In this document: positions 28,916 to 37,719 of the stretch, piece by piece
Numbering within the stretch: position 1 is the stretch's first letter
How the letters are laid out: each line of letters begins with the position of its first letter
Assembly: GCA_963818725.1 (NCBI GenBank)
Contig: CAWFTU010000004.1
Coordinates: 124,001 to 188,000 of the forward strand
Length of the DNA: 64,000 nt
Reading direction: 5' to 3'
DNA from: DATFDN01 sp963818725
GTDB taxonomy: Bacteria > Pseudomonadota > Alphaproteobacteria > Acetobacterales > Acetobacteraceae
The notes under the pieces: generated by a model
Database searches by the model: none
Seen by the model: the letters and a program-made list of their open reading frames with translations, nothing else
Told to the model about the DNA's origin: nothing
Made by a program: the position numbers and the translations under genes

Positions 28916-29407
28916 GTGGCCGCCCGCCTGGCGGGGATCAATGATCCCGCGGTCGCGGAGGCGCTGCGCGCCTATGTGAAACTGCTCCGCGCCTCCAAGG
29001 CGGTCGTCGCGCGCGTCGAGCCCAGCTTGGCGGAGAACGGGTTCACCCTGACCCAGCTTGGCGTGTTGGAGGCGCTGCTGCATCTCGGCCCGCTGAGCCA
29101 GCGGGAACTGGGGCGCAAAGTGCTGACCAGCGCCGGCAACATGACGGACGTTATCGACAAGCTGCAACGGCGCGGCCTGGTCGTTCGAAGCCGCAAGCCG
29201 GGAGACCGCCGGGCCGTGCGCGTCGCGCTGACGGCGGAGGGACAAGCGAAGATCGAGGCTTTGTTTCCAACCCACGCCCGTGACATCGCAGCGGCGATGA
29301 GCGGGCTGACGGCCGGAGAGCTGGCCCAGCTCGGCATCCTGCTCCGCAGGCTCGGGCTGGCCGCGGCGACCCCGGTTGCGGCGAACGACGAAACGCCCCA
29401 TCTTTAG
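28916..29407 (+). CDS. MarR-family transcription regulator
   Basis: 163 residues. The winged helix-turn-helix is LTQLGVLEALLHLGPLSQRE, GRKVLTSAGNMTDVIDKLQR, then the wing SRKPGDRRAVRVALT, all classic MarR. The start is probably GTG at 28916. MarR genes of this type often sit before a pirin gene, and a pirin remnant follows here at 29445-29552, so its original target may be lost. Confidence 0.88.
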   Translation: MAARLAGINDPAVAEALRAYVKLLRASKAVVARVEPSLAENGFTLTQLGVLEALLHLGPLSQRELGRKVLTSAGNMTDVIDKLQRRGLVVRSRKPGDRRAVRVALTAEGQAKIEALFPTHARDIAAAMSGLTAGELAQLGILLRRLGLAAATPVAANDETPHL

Positions 29408-29444
29408 ACCTTATCGTTTGTCGTCGTATGATAATGGGCATGTA

Positions 29445-29552
29445 ATGATTGATGTTCGGCCCTTCGCCCCGCTCGGGGCATTGCGGACCGAACTCGCCAT
29501 CACCGCGAGCGAGAACGCGGAAGTCGTCTTGGTGGACGTCGCCGGGGCTTGA
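29445..29552 (+). pseudogene. remnant of a pirin-like gene (both ends fused by internal deletion)
   Basis: A 35-residue frame starts MIDVRPFAPLGAL, like the first residues of pirins, and then goes straight into LAITASENAEVVLVDVA, like the last residues of pirins. The about 200 residues in between, with the metal-binding cupin core, are absent. The position after a MarR gene supports the idea. Recognition rests on short end motifs, so confidence is moderate. Confidence 0.5.
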
Positions 29553-29609
29553 CCGGCGCCGCGGCAGCCCCCCTGTAGAAGGCGAATCGATGACGAGGAA
29601 AGCCCGCCG

Positions 29610-30950
29610 ATGAGTCACCTCGACCTCTTGCAGGATCTGATCGGCCGCGCGCGCGCCGCCGGCGCCGACGCGGCCGACGCCCTGCTGGTGGCGGGCAGAC
29701 ATCTCGCTGTGCAGCGCCGTCTCGGCAAGACCGAACATGTGGAGCGGTCAGAAGGGCAAGACCTCGGCTTGCGGGTGTTCGTCGGCGCCAAGGTGGCGAT
29801 CGTCTCCTCCACCACCATTGACCCGTCGGGCTTCGCGGTCCTCGCGGAGCGCGCCGTCGCCATGGCCCGTGTCGTGCCAGACGATCCCTATGCGGGCCTC
29901 GCCGAGACCGCCGCGACCGCCGGCGCGGCGCCCGACCCCGGCCCGCTCGACCTGCTCGATGCCGAGGAGCTGGACGTGGAGCACCTGACCGCCAGGGCCG
30001 CCTCTGCCGAGGAGGCGGCCCTGGCGGTCCCAGGCGTGACCAATTCCGATGGCGCCTCCGCGGGATTCGGCCGCACCGAGGTCGCCCTGGTCACGTCGGC
30101 CGGCTTCGCCGGAATGATAGCGCGAACCAGCTACTCGATCTCCGCGACCGCGCTGGCGGGCACGGGCACGGGAATGCAGCGCGACTACGATTACCACAGC
30201 ACTGTTCATTTGGCCGACCTGGACGCGCCGGCGCCGATTGGTCGCAGCGCGGGCGAGCGCGCGATCACCCGGCTCAATCCAACGCGCCCCAAGACAGCCC
30301 GCTTGCCTGTCGTCTATGACCCACGCGTGTCGGGCAGCCTGCTCGGCCATCTCGCTGGCGCCATCAACGGCGCCTCCATTGCCCGGGGCACGTCGTTCCT
30401 CAAGGACCGGCTCGGCCAGCGGGTCTTCGCGCCCGGCATCGCGGTGCATGATGACCCGCTGCGGCGGCGTGGCTTGCGCTCCAAGGCTTGGGACGGGGAA
30501 GGCACCCCGACGGATGCGCGATTGCTGGTCGACGACGGTGTCCTGACCACTTGGCTGCTGGACAGCCGCTCCGCTCGCCAGCTCGGGCTTCGCTCCACCG
30601 GCCACGCCGCGCGGGGCACGGGCGGGCCGCCCGCGCCAGCGGCAACCAACCTCTATCTGGCGCCGGGGCGCCTCTCACCGGCCGAGCTGATGGCCGACAT
30701 CAAGCTGGGCCTCTATCTCACGGAGCTGATCGGCATGGGGGTGAACGGTATCACCGGCGACTACAGCCGTGGCGCCGCCGGCTTTATGATCCGGGACGGC
30801 GCGATCGCGGAGCCGGTGGCGGAGATCACCATCGCTGGCACCTTGCAGGAGATGTTCGCGCATCTCACCCCGGCCAGTGACCTTGTGTTCCGGCGCGGGA
30901 CCGACGCACCAACGGTGCGGATCGACGAGCTGACCATGGCCGGCGCCTGA
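29610..30950 (+). CDS. pmbA: TldD/PmbA-family metalloprotease subunit
   Basis: 446 residues. PmbA (TldE) pairs with TldD to form a protease that matures or degrades unfolded peptides such as microcin precursors and antitoxins. Typical blocks are visible: GQDLGLRVFVGAKVAIVSST, VVYDPRVSGSLLGHLAGAIN, GASIARGTSFLKDRLGQRVF and YSRGAAGFMIRDG. The metal-site motif HExxxH belongs to TldD and is absent, as expected. ATG 29610 follows GAGGAAAG. tldD is not in the window. Confidence 0.9.
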   Translation: MSHLDLLQDLIGRARAAGADAADALLVAGRHLAVQRRLGKTEHVERSEGQDLGLRVFVGAKVAIVSSTTIDPSGFAVLAERAVAMARVVPDDPYAGLAETAATAGAAPDPGPLDLLDAEELDVEHLTARAASAEEAALAVPGVTNSDGASAGFGRTEVALVTSAGFAGMIARTSYSISATALAGTGTGMQRDYDYHSTVHLADLDAPAPIGRSAGERAITRLNPTRPKTARLPVVYDPRVSGSLLGHLAGAINGASIARGTSFLKDRLGQRVFAPGIAVHDDPLRRRGLRSKAWDGEGTPTDARLLVDDGVLTTWLLDSRSARQLGLRSTGHAARGTGGPPAPAATNLYLAPGRLSPAELMADIKLGLYLTELIGMGVNGITGDYSRGAAGFMIRDGAIAEPVAEITIAGTLQEMFAHLTPASDLVFRRGTDAPTVRIDELTMAGA

Positions 30951-31016
30951 TCGCTCCCCTGGCTTACGCGGCGGGACTCACCATATTTACCGCGTAATCA
31001 CGGATGAGCGACTACG

Positions 31017-31943
31017 ATGCGCCGTTCCTCTACGCTGTTGGCTGCCGTCGCGGCCCTCGGCCTTGTGTTGCAGCCGGGCCTCGCGCTCGCGCGCGCGGGT
31101 GGCGGCGGGTCGTTCGGAAGCCGGGGCGGATTCACCTTCTCGCCCCCGCCCGTGACGCGTACCGCGCCCCACACCGCAGCGCCCATCGAGCGTAGCTTCA
31201 CCCCGCGCCCCGCGCCCAGCTATGGCGCTCCTGGCGGGCCGGCTTACGCGGCGCCGTATCGGTCCGGGTTCGGCTCCGCTTTGCTGGGTGGCCTTCTCGG
31301 CGTCGGGCTGGGCAGCATGTTGTTCGGCCACGGTTTTGGCGGCGGGTTCGGGTTCCTGTGGCTCCTCGTGGAACTCGCGATCCTGTTCCTGATCGTGCGC
31401 TTTGTCTGGCGCCTGCTGAGCGGCAACCGCCCGCGCCCTGCCTTGGCGGGCGGGGCGAGCCTATTCTCGCGGATGCAAGGGACGCCGAGTGGGACGTCGG
31501 GTCCACGCCCGATGGGTTTCGGCCGCGCGGCACCGCCTCCGGTCGCGATCGGGCCAGCCGACTACCAAGCCTTCGAGCAGACGCTGGCCGCCGTGCAGGA
31601 TGCCTGGAGCCGGAGCGATGTGAACGCGCTGAGCCGGCTCACCACCCCTGAGATGGTCAGCTACTTCTCCGACCAGTTGGCCGATTACGCGAGCCGGGGC
31701 GAGCGCAACGTCGTTACAGATGTGCGGCTGCTCTCGGGCGATCTCGCGCAGGCCTGGGCCGAGCAGGGACGCGAGTACGCGACCGTTGCGATGCGCTTCT
31801 CGATGATCGATGTCACGCGCGACGGCACCGGTCGCATCGTCGATGGCAGCCCGACCGAGCACGTGACCGCCACCGAGGTCTGGACCTTTGTGCGCGCGCG
31901 TGGCGGGCGGTGGATCTTGTCCGCTATCCAGCAGGCGCGATGA
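31017..31943 (+). CDS. Tim44-like domain protein, membrane-anchored
   Basis: 308 residues: a Sec-type signal (residues 1-26, ending ALARA), a Gly/Pro-rich linker (AGGGGSFGSRGGFTFSPPP), a hydrophobic segment near residues 107-130 (FLWLLVELAILFLIVRFVW), and a C-terminal Tim44-like fold from about residue 185 (FEQTLAAVQDAWSRSDVNAL, then EVWTFVRARGGRWILSAIQQ). Bacterial members are predicted envelope proteins of unclear role. It stands alone downstream of pmbA. Confidence 0.85.
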   Translation: MRRSSTLLAAVAALGLVLQPGLALARAGGGGSFGSRGGFTFSPPPVTRTAPHTAAPIERSFTPRPAPSYGAPGGPAYAAPYRSGFGSALLGGLLGVGLGSMLFGHGFGGGFGFLWLLVELAILFLIVRFVWRLLSGNRPRPALAGGASLFSRMQGTPSGTSGPRPMGFGRAAPPPVAIGPADYQAFEQTLAAVQDAWSRSDVNALSRLTTPEMVSYFSDQLADYASRGERNVVTDVRLLSGDLAQAWAEQGREYATVAMRFSMIDVTRDGTGRIVDGSPTEHVTATEVWTFVRARGGRWILSAIQQAR

Positions 31944-32054
31944 TCCGGGACTGGCGCGGCTGCCTCGTCTGGCGAACGGGGCGCCGCTCCAGGCGTTGAC
32001 GCGTGGCTAGCCACACCCCCTGCCGGGTCCGCTTTGGTATCGCGGGAGGAAGCC

Positions 32055-33134
32055 ATGACGGACGCGAAGCCCTTCCCCATGAACGTTTGGTATGCCGCCG
32101 CCTGGGGGCACGAGATCAAGCGGGAGTTGGCGCCCCGGACCATCTGCGCAAAGGATTTAGTGCTCTATCGGCGCACCGACGGCCAGGTCGCGGCGCTGGA
32201 GGACGCGTGCTGGCATCGGCTACTGCCGCTCTCGCTCGGCTGGCTTGACGGCGATCAGGTCGTCTGCGGCTATCATGGCCTCGTGTTCAATTCGGCCGGC
32301 CGCTGCACCCACATGCCGGCGCAAAGGACCATCAACCCATCTGCTTGCGTGCGGGCCTTTCCCGTGCTCGAGAAGCACCGGCTCGTTTGGGTCTGGCCCG
32401 GTGATCCCACCTTGGCAGACCCGGTCAGGATTCCCGACTTCCACTGGAACGACGGCACGGAGTGGGTCGGCGAGGGCGGAACCTATTATGGCCTGAAATG
32501 CGACTACCGCCTCGTCATCGACAACCTCATGGACCTCACGCACGAGACCTATGTCCATGCTGGAAGCATCGGGCATGATGCGATCACGGATACTCCGTTC
32601 GACGTCACCCACACCGACAAGGTGGCGACGGTGACACGCTGGATGCGCGACATCGAACCGCCTCCTTTCTGGGCGAGGCAGCTTGGCAAGCCTGGCCTGG
32701 TGGACCGTTGGCAGGTCATCCGCTTCGAAGCGCCCTCGGTGGTGGTCGGCGATGTCGGCGTAGCCCCTGTTGGGACCGGAGCCCGTGAGGGCGATCGCTC
32801 CCAAGGCGTGAACGGGTGCTTCCTCGCCGCCATCACGCCGGAAACCGAAAAGACTTGCCACTATTTCTGGAACTTCGTCCGCACCTTTCGCACCGACGAT
32901 GAACGATTGACCAGGGATATCCAGCTCGCCCACGTCAACGGTGGCAAGGGGCTGTACGACCAGGACGCGACGGTCCTGGAGGCCCAGCAGAGGGCGATCG
33001 ACAAGCATCCAAGGATGCCGTTCTACAACCTGAACATCGACGCGGGTGCCCTGTGGGCCCGCCGCTTGATTGACCGCAAGATAGCGACCGAGGCAGGGCA
33101 GGTGATCCACCCGGCCAGCGCGGCAGCCGAGTAG
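32055..33134 (+). CDS. vanA: Rieske oxygenase subunit, vanillate O-demethylase type
   Basis: 359 residues. The Rieske [2Fe-2S] ligands are Cys52, His54, Cys71 and His74 (DACWHRLLPLSLG, then VVCGYHGLVFN). The mononuclear iron site lies in DNLMDLTHETYVHAGSIG (near 157-174). VanA-type enzymes remove methyl groups from methoxyaromatics, releasing formaldehyde; vanillate is the best-known substrate but others (syringate, dicamba-like) occur. The ATG at 32055 has a strong GGAGGA. vanB follows after 7 bp. No ligand-binding regulator is adjacent. Confidence 0.88.
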   Translation: MTDAKPFPMNVWYAAAWGHEIKRELAPRTICAKDLVLYRRTDGQVAALEDACWHRLLPLSLGWLDGDQVVCGYHGLVFNSAGRCTHMPAQRTINPSACVRAFPVLEKHRLVWVWPGDPTLADPVRIPDFHWNDGTEWVGEGGTYYGLKCDYRLVIDNLMDLTHETYVHAGSIGHDAITDTPFDVTHTDKVATVTRWMRDIEPPPFWARQLGKPGLVDRWQVIRFEAPSVVVGDVGVAPVGTGAREGDRSQGVNGCFLAAITPETEKTCHYFWNFVRTFRTDDERLTRDIQLAHVNGGKGLYDQDATVLEAQQRAIDKHPRMPFYNLNIDAGALWARRLIDRKIATEAGQVIHPASAAAE

Positions 33135-33141
33135 GCCAAAG

Positions 33142-34116
33142 ATGGCTGACCCGATCGACTGGCGGAGCGCCCAGTTACGCTCGGTCCGCGACCTTACGCC
33201 CGACATCCGCCTCTTCGAGATTGAGCCCTCGGGGGCGTTCACAGCTCCGACGCCAGGCAGCCATATCGACGTGATGGTGCAGGTGGGCGACCGACCGGAC
33301 GTGCGATCCTATTCCATTGTCGGAGCTTGCAACGACGGCATGTACCGGATTGCTGTCAAGCTGCTCAGCGACACCCGCGGGGGCGCCTCCTATCTATGGC
33401 GCTTGGCGCCGGGAGCCCGGCTTACGATCACGCCGCCGCGCAACCACTTCGAACTGAGCCCTGGCCGTCCGGAGTATCTCCTGATCGCGGGGGGCATCGG
33501 CATCACGCCGATCTTCACGATGGCCCTGTTCCTGGCCCAGGCCGGCGCGAATTTCCGCTTGCTCTACGCTTGCCGGCGAGGACAGGACTTGGCGCTCGCT
33601 GGCGAGTTGCGGGATCGGATCGGCGAAAGGCTCAGGCTTTTCGTCGGGGAGGACGGCGCCCGGATAAATCTCGATTCGGAAATCGCTCGCCTCGACCCCG
33701 GCGGTGAACTCTACTTGTGTGGCCCCATCCGGATGTTGGAGGCAGCGAAACGCTCCTGGCAGCGGAGCGGCCGGCCTGTCGCCCAGCTCCGGTTCGAGAC
33801 CTTTGGCAACAGCGGCCACCTCGCCTCCGAGCCGTTCAAGGTAAGAATTCCCCGGCTCGGCCGGGAGATCGACGTTCCCCTGAACCAGACCATGTTGGAG
33901 GCCCTGGAGGCCGCGGGGATCGAGATGATCTACGATTGCCGGCGGGGCGAATGCGGGCTGTGCGCCCTCGACATTCTGGAGGTGGACGGCGTTGTCGACC
34001 ACCGGGACGTGTTCTTCAGCGACGAGGAGAAGGCTTCGAACCGGAAGCTCTGCACGTGCGTTTCGCGCGTGGCTGGCGGCAGCATCACGCTCGATACCGC
34101 CGACAGGCTGGCTTGA
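33142..34116 (+). CDS. vanB: oxidoreductase subunit of aromatic O-demethylase
   Basis: 324 residues, phthalate-dioxygenase-reductase architecture: FMN-binding barrel (RPDVRSYSIVGACNDG), NAD-binding domain (IAGGIGITPIFTMALFL, then YLCGPIRMLEA), and a C-terminal plant-type [2Fe-2S] ferredoxin domain with CRRGECGLCALDIL and a last Cys in KLCTCVSRV. It passes electrons from NADH to VanA. It is the second gene of the vanAB operon; the accessory IS-rich zone starts right behind it. Confidence 0.9.
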   Translation: MADPIDWRSAQLRSVRDLTPDIRLFEIEPSGAFTAPTPGSHIDVMVQVGDRPDVRSYSIVGACNDGMYRIAVKLLSDTRGGASYLWRLAPGARLTITPPRNHFELSPGRPEYLLIAGGIGITPIFTMALFLAQAGANFRLLYACRRGQDLALAGELRDRIGERLRLFVGEDGARINLDSEIARLDPGGELYLCGPIRMLEAAKRSWQRSGRPVAQLRFETFGNSGHLASEPFKVRIPRLGREIDVPLNQTMLEALEAAGIEMIYDCRRGECGLCALDILEVDGVVDHRDVFFSDEEKASNRKLCTCVSRVAGGSITLDTADRLA

Positions 34117-34212
34117 CGTTCAATGCGGGCGAGAGCGCCTGTCAGGCGATGCGCCCTCGTCCCGGTTCAGGCAGAGCGACCACATTGGTTCGTCAACTCC
34201 GCTCTTCCATCC

Positions 34213-34299
34213 GTCATGCTCGTGCTTGTTACGGGCATCCACGCCTTCGTGGCGGCAAGAAAGCCGTGGATGCTCGCGTCAAGCGCGAGCACGACGAGC
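34213..34299. repeat. dispersed intergenic palindrome
   Basis: A long inverted repeat: CTCGTGCTTG...GGGCATCCACG on the left pairs with CGTGGATGCTCGCG...GCGAGCACGACGAG on the right, around CCTTCGTGGCGGCAAG. This layout matches a common intergenic element of alphaproteobacteria. It lies behind vanB and could act as its transcript end. Confidence 0.6.
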
Positions 34300-34350
34300 G
34301 AAGTATTGGCCTTTCATACCAGCCGGCTAATCGGATGACCGCTTCTGGTG

Positions 34351-34500
34351 GATTGTGTTGAAAAAGTCGGCGGAACGCATCCAGGCAGCATTTCGTGCCG
34401 AGCGCGCACCGATAATGCCCGGCAATTTCAGGGGCGCGTCCGTTGGCATATCGACCTAAACGGACCCACAAGCATTGATGCGAGACTTTTCAACACAATC
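34351..34500. mobile_element. MITE-like 150-bp element
   Basis: GATTGTGTTGAAAAAGTC (34351-34368) and its inverse GACTTTTCAACACAATC (34484-34500, one A fewer) form terminal repeats. GGTG flanks both sides (34347-34350 and 34501-34504). The inside has no coding capacity. The same end sequence occurs again at about 39567-39588. Probably a non-autonomous derivative or relic of a larger IS. The rest of 34117-34620 shows no gene. Confidence 0.5.
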
Positions 34501-34653
34501 GGTGGGAAGCGGATATTGTTGAACTCCCGACCTACTACCAGCTTAGGTTACCTGCTGCTGTATCGGCAGGCTGCCATGGGCTTACTCTGGTCATTCATCG
34601 GCAAGCCAAAAAACCGCCAAGGCTCTTGTGGGATTCCAGGGTGGTGAACTGGC

Positions 34654-36386
34654 TCATGTAACCAGGGCTGCGACGAGCGCGCCGAGCAGAGCTCTGCCGC
34701 GTCGGCGCGTGTTGTGCACGAACTGAAAGAAGCCGAGATAGTCCGGCAGCTTGTCCTGCGAGATGCCCCGGTGCGGCCGCAGCCACGAGCGCAGCAGGGA
34801 CCAGAACCCATTGGGTAGGAGGGGTGCCGCCTCGGAAGGACAGCCCTCCTCCCCCCACCGAACCGGACGTGAAAGTCGTCCCCTCATCCGGCTCTCCACA
34901 CCCTTGCTCCCCTCTGTAGGCCGGGGATCGAGTTCATGCGTCGCTCGAAGGTGTCGGGCAGCATCAGCACACCCACCTTCTGGACGCCTGCCCCCGCAGG
35001 ATGCTGCCGCCCTTCGCCTGGGCAGCGGGACCTTCGCGGCGGTCGCCCACACGCTTGTATCCATGCCCATCCGCCTTGGCGGCTGTCCGGGGCGTTACCC
35101 CCAGCGTTTGGCTACGACGACGGCTCTGTCGCCATGCTGGACACCGGAGAGGGCCAGCCACAGGCGATCCCGTAGTTGCACAGATCGGAGATGCGACGTG
35201 GGTCGGGTGCTCCGTTCGCCATTTCTCTCCCTTACCGGGAGCGGACCGCGATTGCCGGGTCGGGGCACGGAGGGTATCCCCTGGGCCGGTGTGTCCATCG
35301 GCCGTGTCGCGGCCAGCCGCCTCAGCCATCGTTGCGGCTGTCTCAACACCAGAGTCCATGGCTGGAGTTCGGGCAGTGTAGCTCTCACCCTTCACGTCTT
35401 GCGCTGACCCTCCGGGATCACGACGGCTTCGTCCCCTTGGGCCTTCTCCCGGCAGGCGATGGTCCCCCGCTCCTTTCGGAGTTACAGCCCATCTCTGGGC
35501 CGAGGTGAGCCGGGTGCGCACGGGACCCAGCGTCCCGATGAACGCCGTAGCTGTTACGCCATTGTTCATTCTCCCTTACCTGCGCCACAACGGCGCACTT
35601 CCATGGTGTTGACGTGGACCTCGCAAAAGCCGTCGCCGCCCTCGTCGCGCGCATACTCGCCGGGTGCGTGGCAGACGGTCTTGTGCCGGTAGCCCCAGGC
35701 GGGCAGGCGCGTGTGGGCGTTGTATTCGTCGGTGTGGACCAGGCTGCCTTGGGCGACGGTCTGCGTGATGATCGGCTGGATCGTGGTCTGCCGCACGTTG
35801 GCCAGCATGCGGAGCACGACCTGGCCGCCGCGCTGGATCAGGCCGAGGATGGGCGGCTTGTCCTTCGCCAGCGTGCCGCGCCCCGGCGCACCCGCCAGCC
35901 TGCGGCACCGTCCCAGCCGCCCCTTTTGGCCACCTCGGCCGGTTGGCCCTTGTGCCCGGCCACCACGTAGACCTCGTCGATCTCCACCTCGCCCTCAAGC
36001 TTCGCCACTGGCGCCTTGGCGACGAGACCGTGGCGCAACTGCTCGGTCATGGCCTGCACGTCAGACTGGCTCAGGCCCAGCTCCAGCGCGACCTGCCGCG
36101 TCGAGAGGTTCAGCCCCATGAAGTAAAGGCACAGCACCCACACCCGCAGCGGCTGGTGATGGCCGGCCAGCACGGTCCCGGTGAGGTCGTCGAAGCGCCC
36201 AGCGCAGGCCTTGCAGCGGTAGCGCTGCCGGCAGGGCTGGGTGTCGTCGTACCCGTCTCGGCTCACCGCATCACTGTCACAGCCAGGACAACGCACGCCC
36301 TCGGGCCAGCGGTGTTGGCGCACGAAGGCGAAGCACTTGGCGTCGTCCATCAGGCCGGAGAGGTTGACCAGGTCGGGTGCAGCCAT
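34654..36386 (-). pseudogene. IS1595-family transposase A, split by intron and frameshift
   Basis: The N-terminal part (36386 to about 35920) has a zinc-ribbon region (CPGCDSDAVSRD, CKACAGRFDDLTGTVLAGH) and the DDE start VEIDEVYVVAGHKGQ. A missing G in the AAAAGGGG run near 35920 breaks the frame. It resumes as KDKPPILGLIQRGGQVVLRM, HTDEYNAHTRLPAWGYRHKT and ends exon 1 at HVNTME (35599). After the 789-nt intron, exon 2 (34809 down) reads GFWSLLRSWLRPHRGISQ and ends at 34654. Joined, the exons give the family block HVNTMEGFWSLLRSWLRPHR without a gap. Confidence 0.85.
34810..35598 (-). ncRNA. group II intron, ORF-less (789 nt)
   Basis: On the minus strand the segment begins GTGCGCC, fitting the 5' consensus GUGYG, and ends AT, fitting AY. 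Domain V is at 34860-34894: arms GAGCCGGA and TCCGGTTC, with AGC near its 5' end. Domain VI follows (34815-34859) with a GGAGGG/CCCTCC stem and an A seven bases from the 3' end that can serve as branch point. Removal joins the transposase codons exactly (ME|GFW). No reverse-transcriptase/maturase reading frame is present; bacterial introns with one are usually 2-3 kb. Splicing or mobility would need a maturase from elsewhere. Confidence 0.82.
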
Positions 36387-36503
36387 GGTGGCAAGGGCTC
36401 CTCGCGCGAGCTGGTCAGCTACTCCCGCCCCTGCTCGCGCACCAGACCTCCTCAGCCCAACGGCCCGGTCCCGACTTCACCACCCCGGAAGCCGATAAGA
36501 GCC

Positions 36504-37600
36504 GAACTGTATCGTCGGACCCTAGCGGAAAGACCGCGCGAGCGGGTGCCGCTCGCCTGGGCGATGACGCAGGTGGACCTCGGCACCGCGCTGGCGACGC
36601 TGGGCGAGCGGGAGAGCGGGACGGCGCGGCTGGAGCAGGCGGTGGCGGCCTGTCGCGCGGCGCTGGACGAATACGCGCGCGAGCGGGTGCCGCTCGCCTG
36701 GGCGATGACGCAGACGGACCTCGGCAACGCGCTCCGGGTGTTGGGCGAGCGGGAGAGCGGGACGGCGCGGCTGGAGCAGGCGGTGGCGGCCTATCGCGCG
36801 GCGCTGGACGAATACACGCGCGAGCGGGTGCCGCTCGACTGGGCGGCGACGCAGATGGACCTCGGCACCGCGCTGGCGACGCTGGGCGAGCGGGAGAGCG
36901 GGACGGCGCGGCTGGAACAGGCGGTGGCGGCCTATCGCGCGGCGCTGGACGAATACACGCGCGAGCGGGTGCCGCTCGCCTGGGCGGCGACGCAGACGGA
37001 CCTCGGCGTCGCGCTGGAGAGGCTGGGCGAGCGGGAGAGCGGGACGGCGCGGCTGGAGCAGGCGGTGGCGGCCTATCGCGCGGCGCTGGACGAATACACG
37101 CGCGAGCGGGTGCCGCTCGCCTGGGCGATGACGCAGACGGACCTCGGCAACGCGCTCCGGGTGTTGGGCGAGCGGGAGAGCGGGACGGCGCGGCTGGAGC
37201 AGGCGGTGGCGGCCTGTCGCGCGGCGCTGGACGAATACACGCGCGAGCGGGTGCCGCTCGCCTGGGCGATGACGCAGATGGACCTCAGCAACGCGCTCCG
37301 GGTGTTGGGCGAGCGGGAGAGCGGGACGGCGCGGCTGGAGCAGGCGGTGGCGGCGTATCGGGCGGCGCTGGAGGAGAGGACGCGCGAGCGGGTGCCGCTC
37401 GACTGTGCGGCGACGCAGGTGAACCTCGGCACCGCGCTGGCCGTACTGGCGGAACGCCAGCGAAGCTCTGGGCGCATGGAAGAAGCGCTCACGTGCATGC
37501 GCAGCACCATCGAAGTGTATCAGAAAAGCGGAGAAAGCTATCCCGCATTTCTCATACGGGCGAGCGCTTGTCGTTTGAATGGCGCTCCGCCGGCGTGCAT
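36504..37600 (+). pseudogene. TPR-repeat protein fragment, truncated at both ends by IS elements
   Basis: The frame enters directly from the IS1595 end (ELYRRTLAERPRERVPL) with no start codon, and runs into the IS1380 region after SACRLNGAPPACIREV. Between are seven 47-residue units of the type ERVPLAWAMTQTDLGNALRV followed by LGERESGTARLEQAVAAYRA, which is the helical TPR-like repeat of many large alphaproteobacterial proteins that scaffold signalling or CHAT-type domains. Any N-terminal effector domain is gone. The exact right boundary is uncertain because the left end of IS1380 is not resolved. Confidence 0.7.
36537..37500 (+). repeat. seven tandem 141-bp repeats
   Basis: Units start near 36537, 36678, 36819, 36960, 37101, 37242 and 37383, exactly 141 bp apart, and are highly similar at DNA level (units 2 and 5 almost identical). 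The last unit diverges after about 90 bp. High identity points to recent tandem amplification or gene conversion. Confidence 0.9.
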
Positions 37601-37719
37601 TCGTGAAGTGAGGCGGGGCGGGCGCTATGGGCGCGAGGCTCGGCGAGACCGCGCCGGCGCCGCCCGGCGGGCAGCGTGGGTGCGGGGTGTGATGTCGGCT
37701 GTGCGCTGGCTGGTTCGTG

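Larger units (their letters stand above)
34621..36503 (-). mobile_element. IS1595-family element A, carrying a group II intron
   Basis: The ends are imperfect inverted repeats: GGCTCTTGTGGGATTCCAGG from 34621, and the complement of GGCTCTTATCGGCTTCCGGG ending at 36503. Without the intron the element would be about 1094 bp, normal for the family. No matching target duplication is seen at the outer edges (accgccaa versus gaactgta), so flanks were rearranged after insertion. It cuts off the 5' part of the TPR gene to its right. Confidence 0.75.

Noticed and set aside
34964..35569. Open frame of about 200 codons inside the group II intron as a possible maturase
   Set aside because: No reverse-transcriptase blocks (such as YADD) or maturase-like sequence; better explained as ribozyme RNA.
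35943..36503. The open frame in front of the TPR repeats as the true N-terminus of that protein
   Set aside because: It is antisense to the IS1595 transposase and its terminal repeat, so it is accidental.
36537..37500. Regular direct repeats as a CRISPR array
   Set aside because: Repeats are contiguous 141-bp coding units with no spacers and translate into TPR-like helices.
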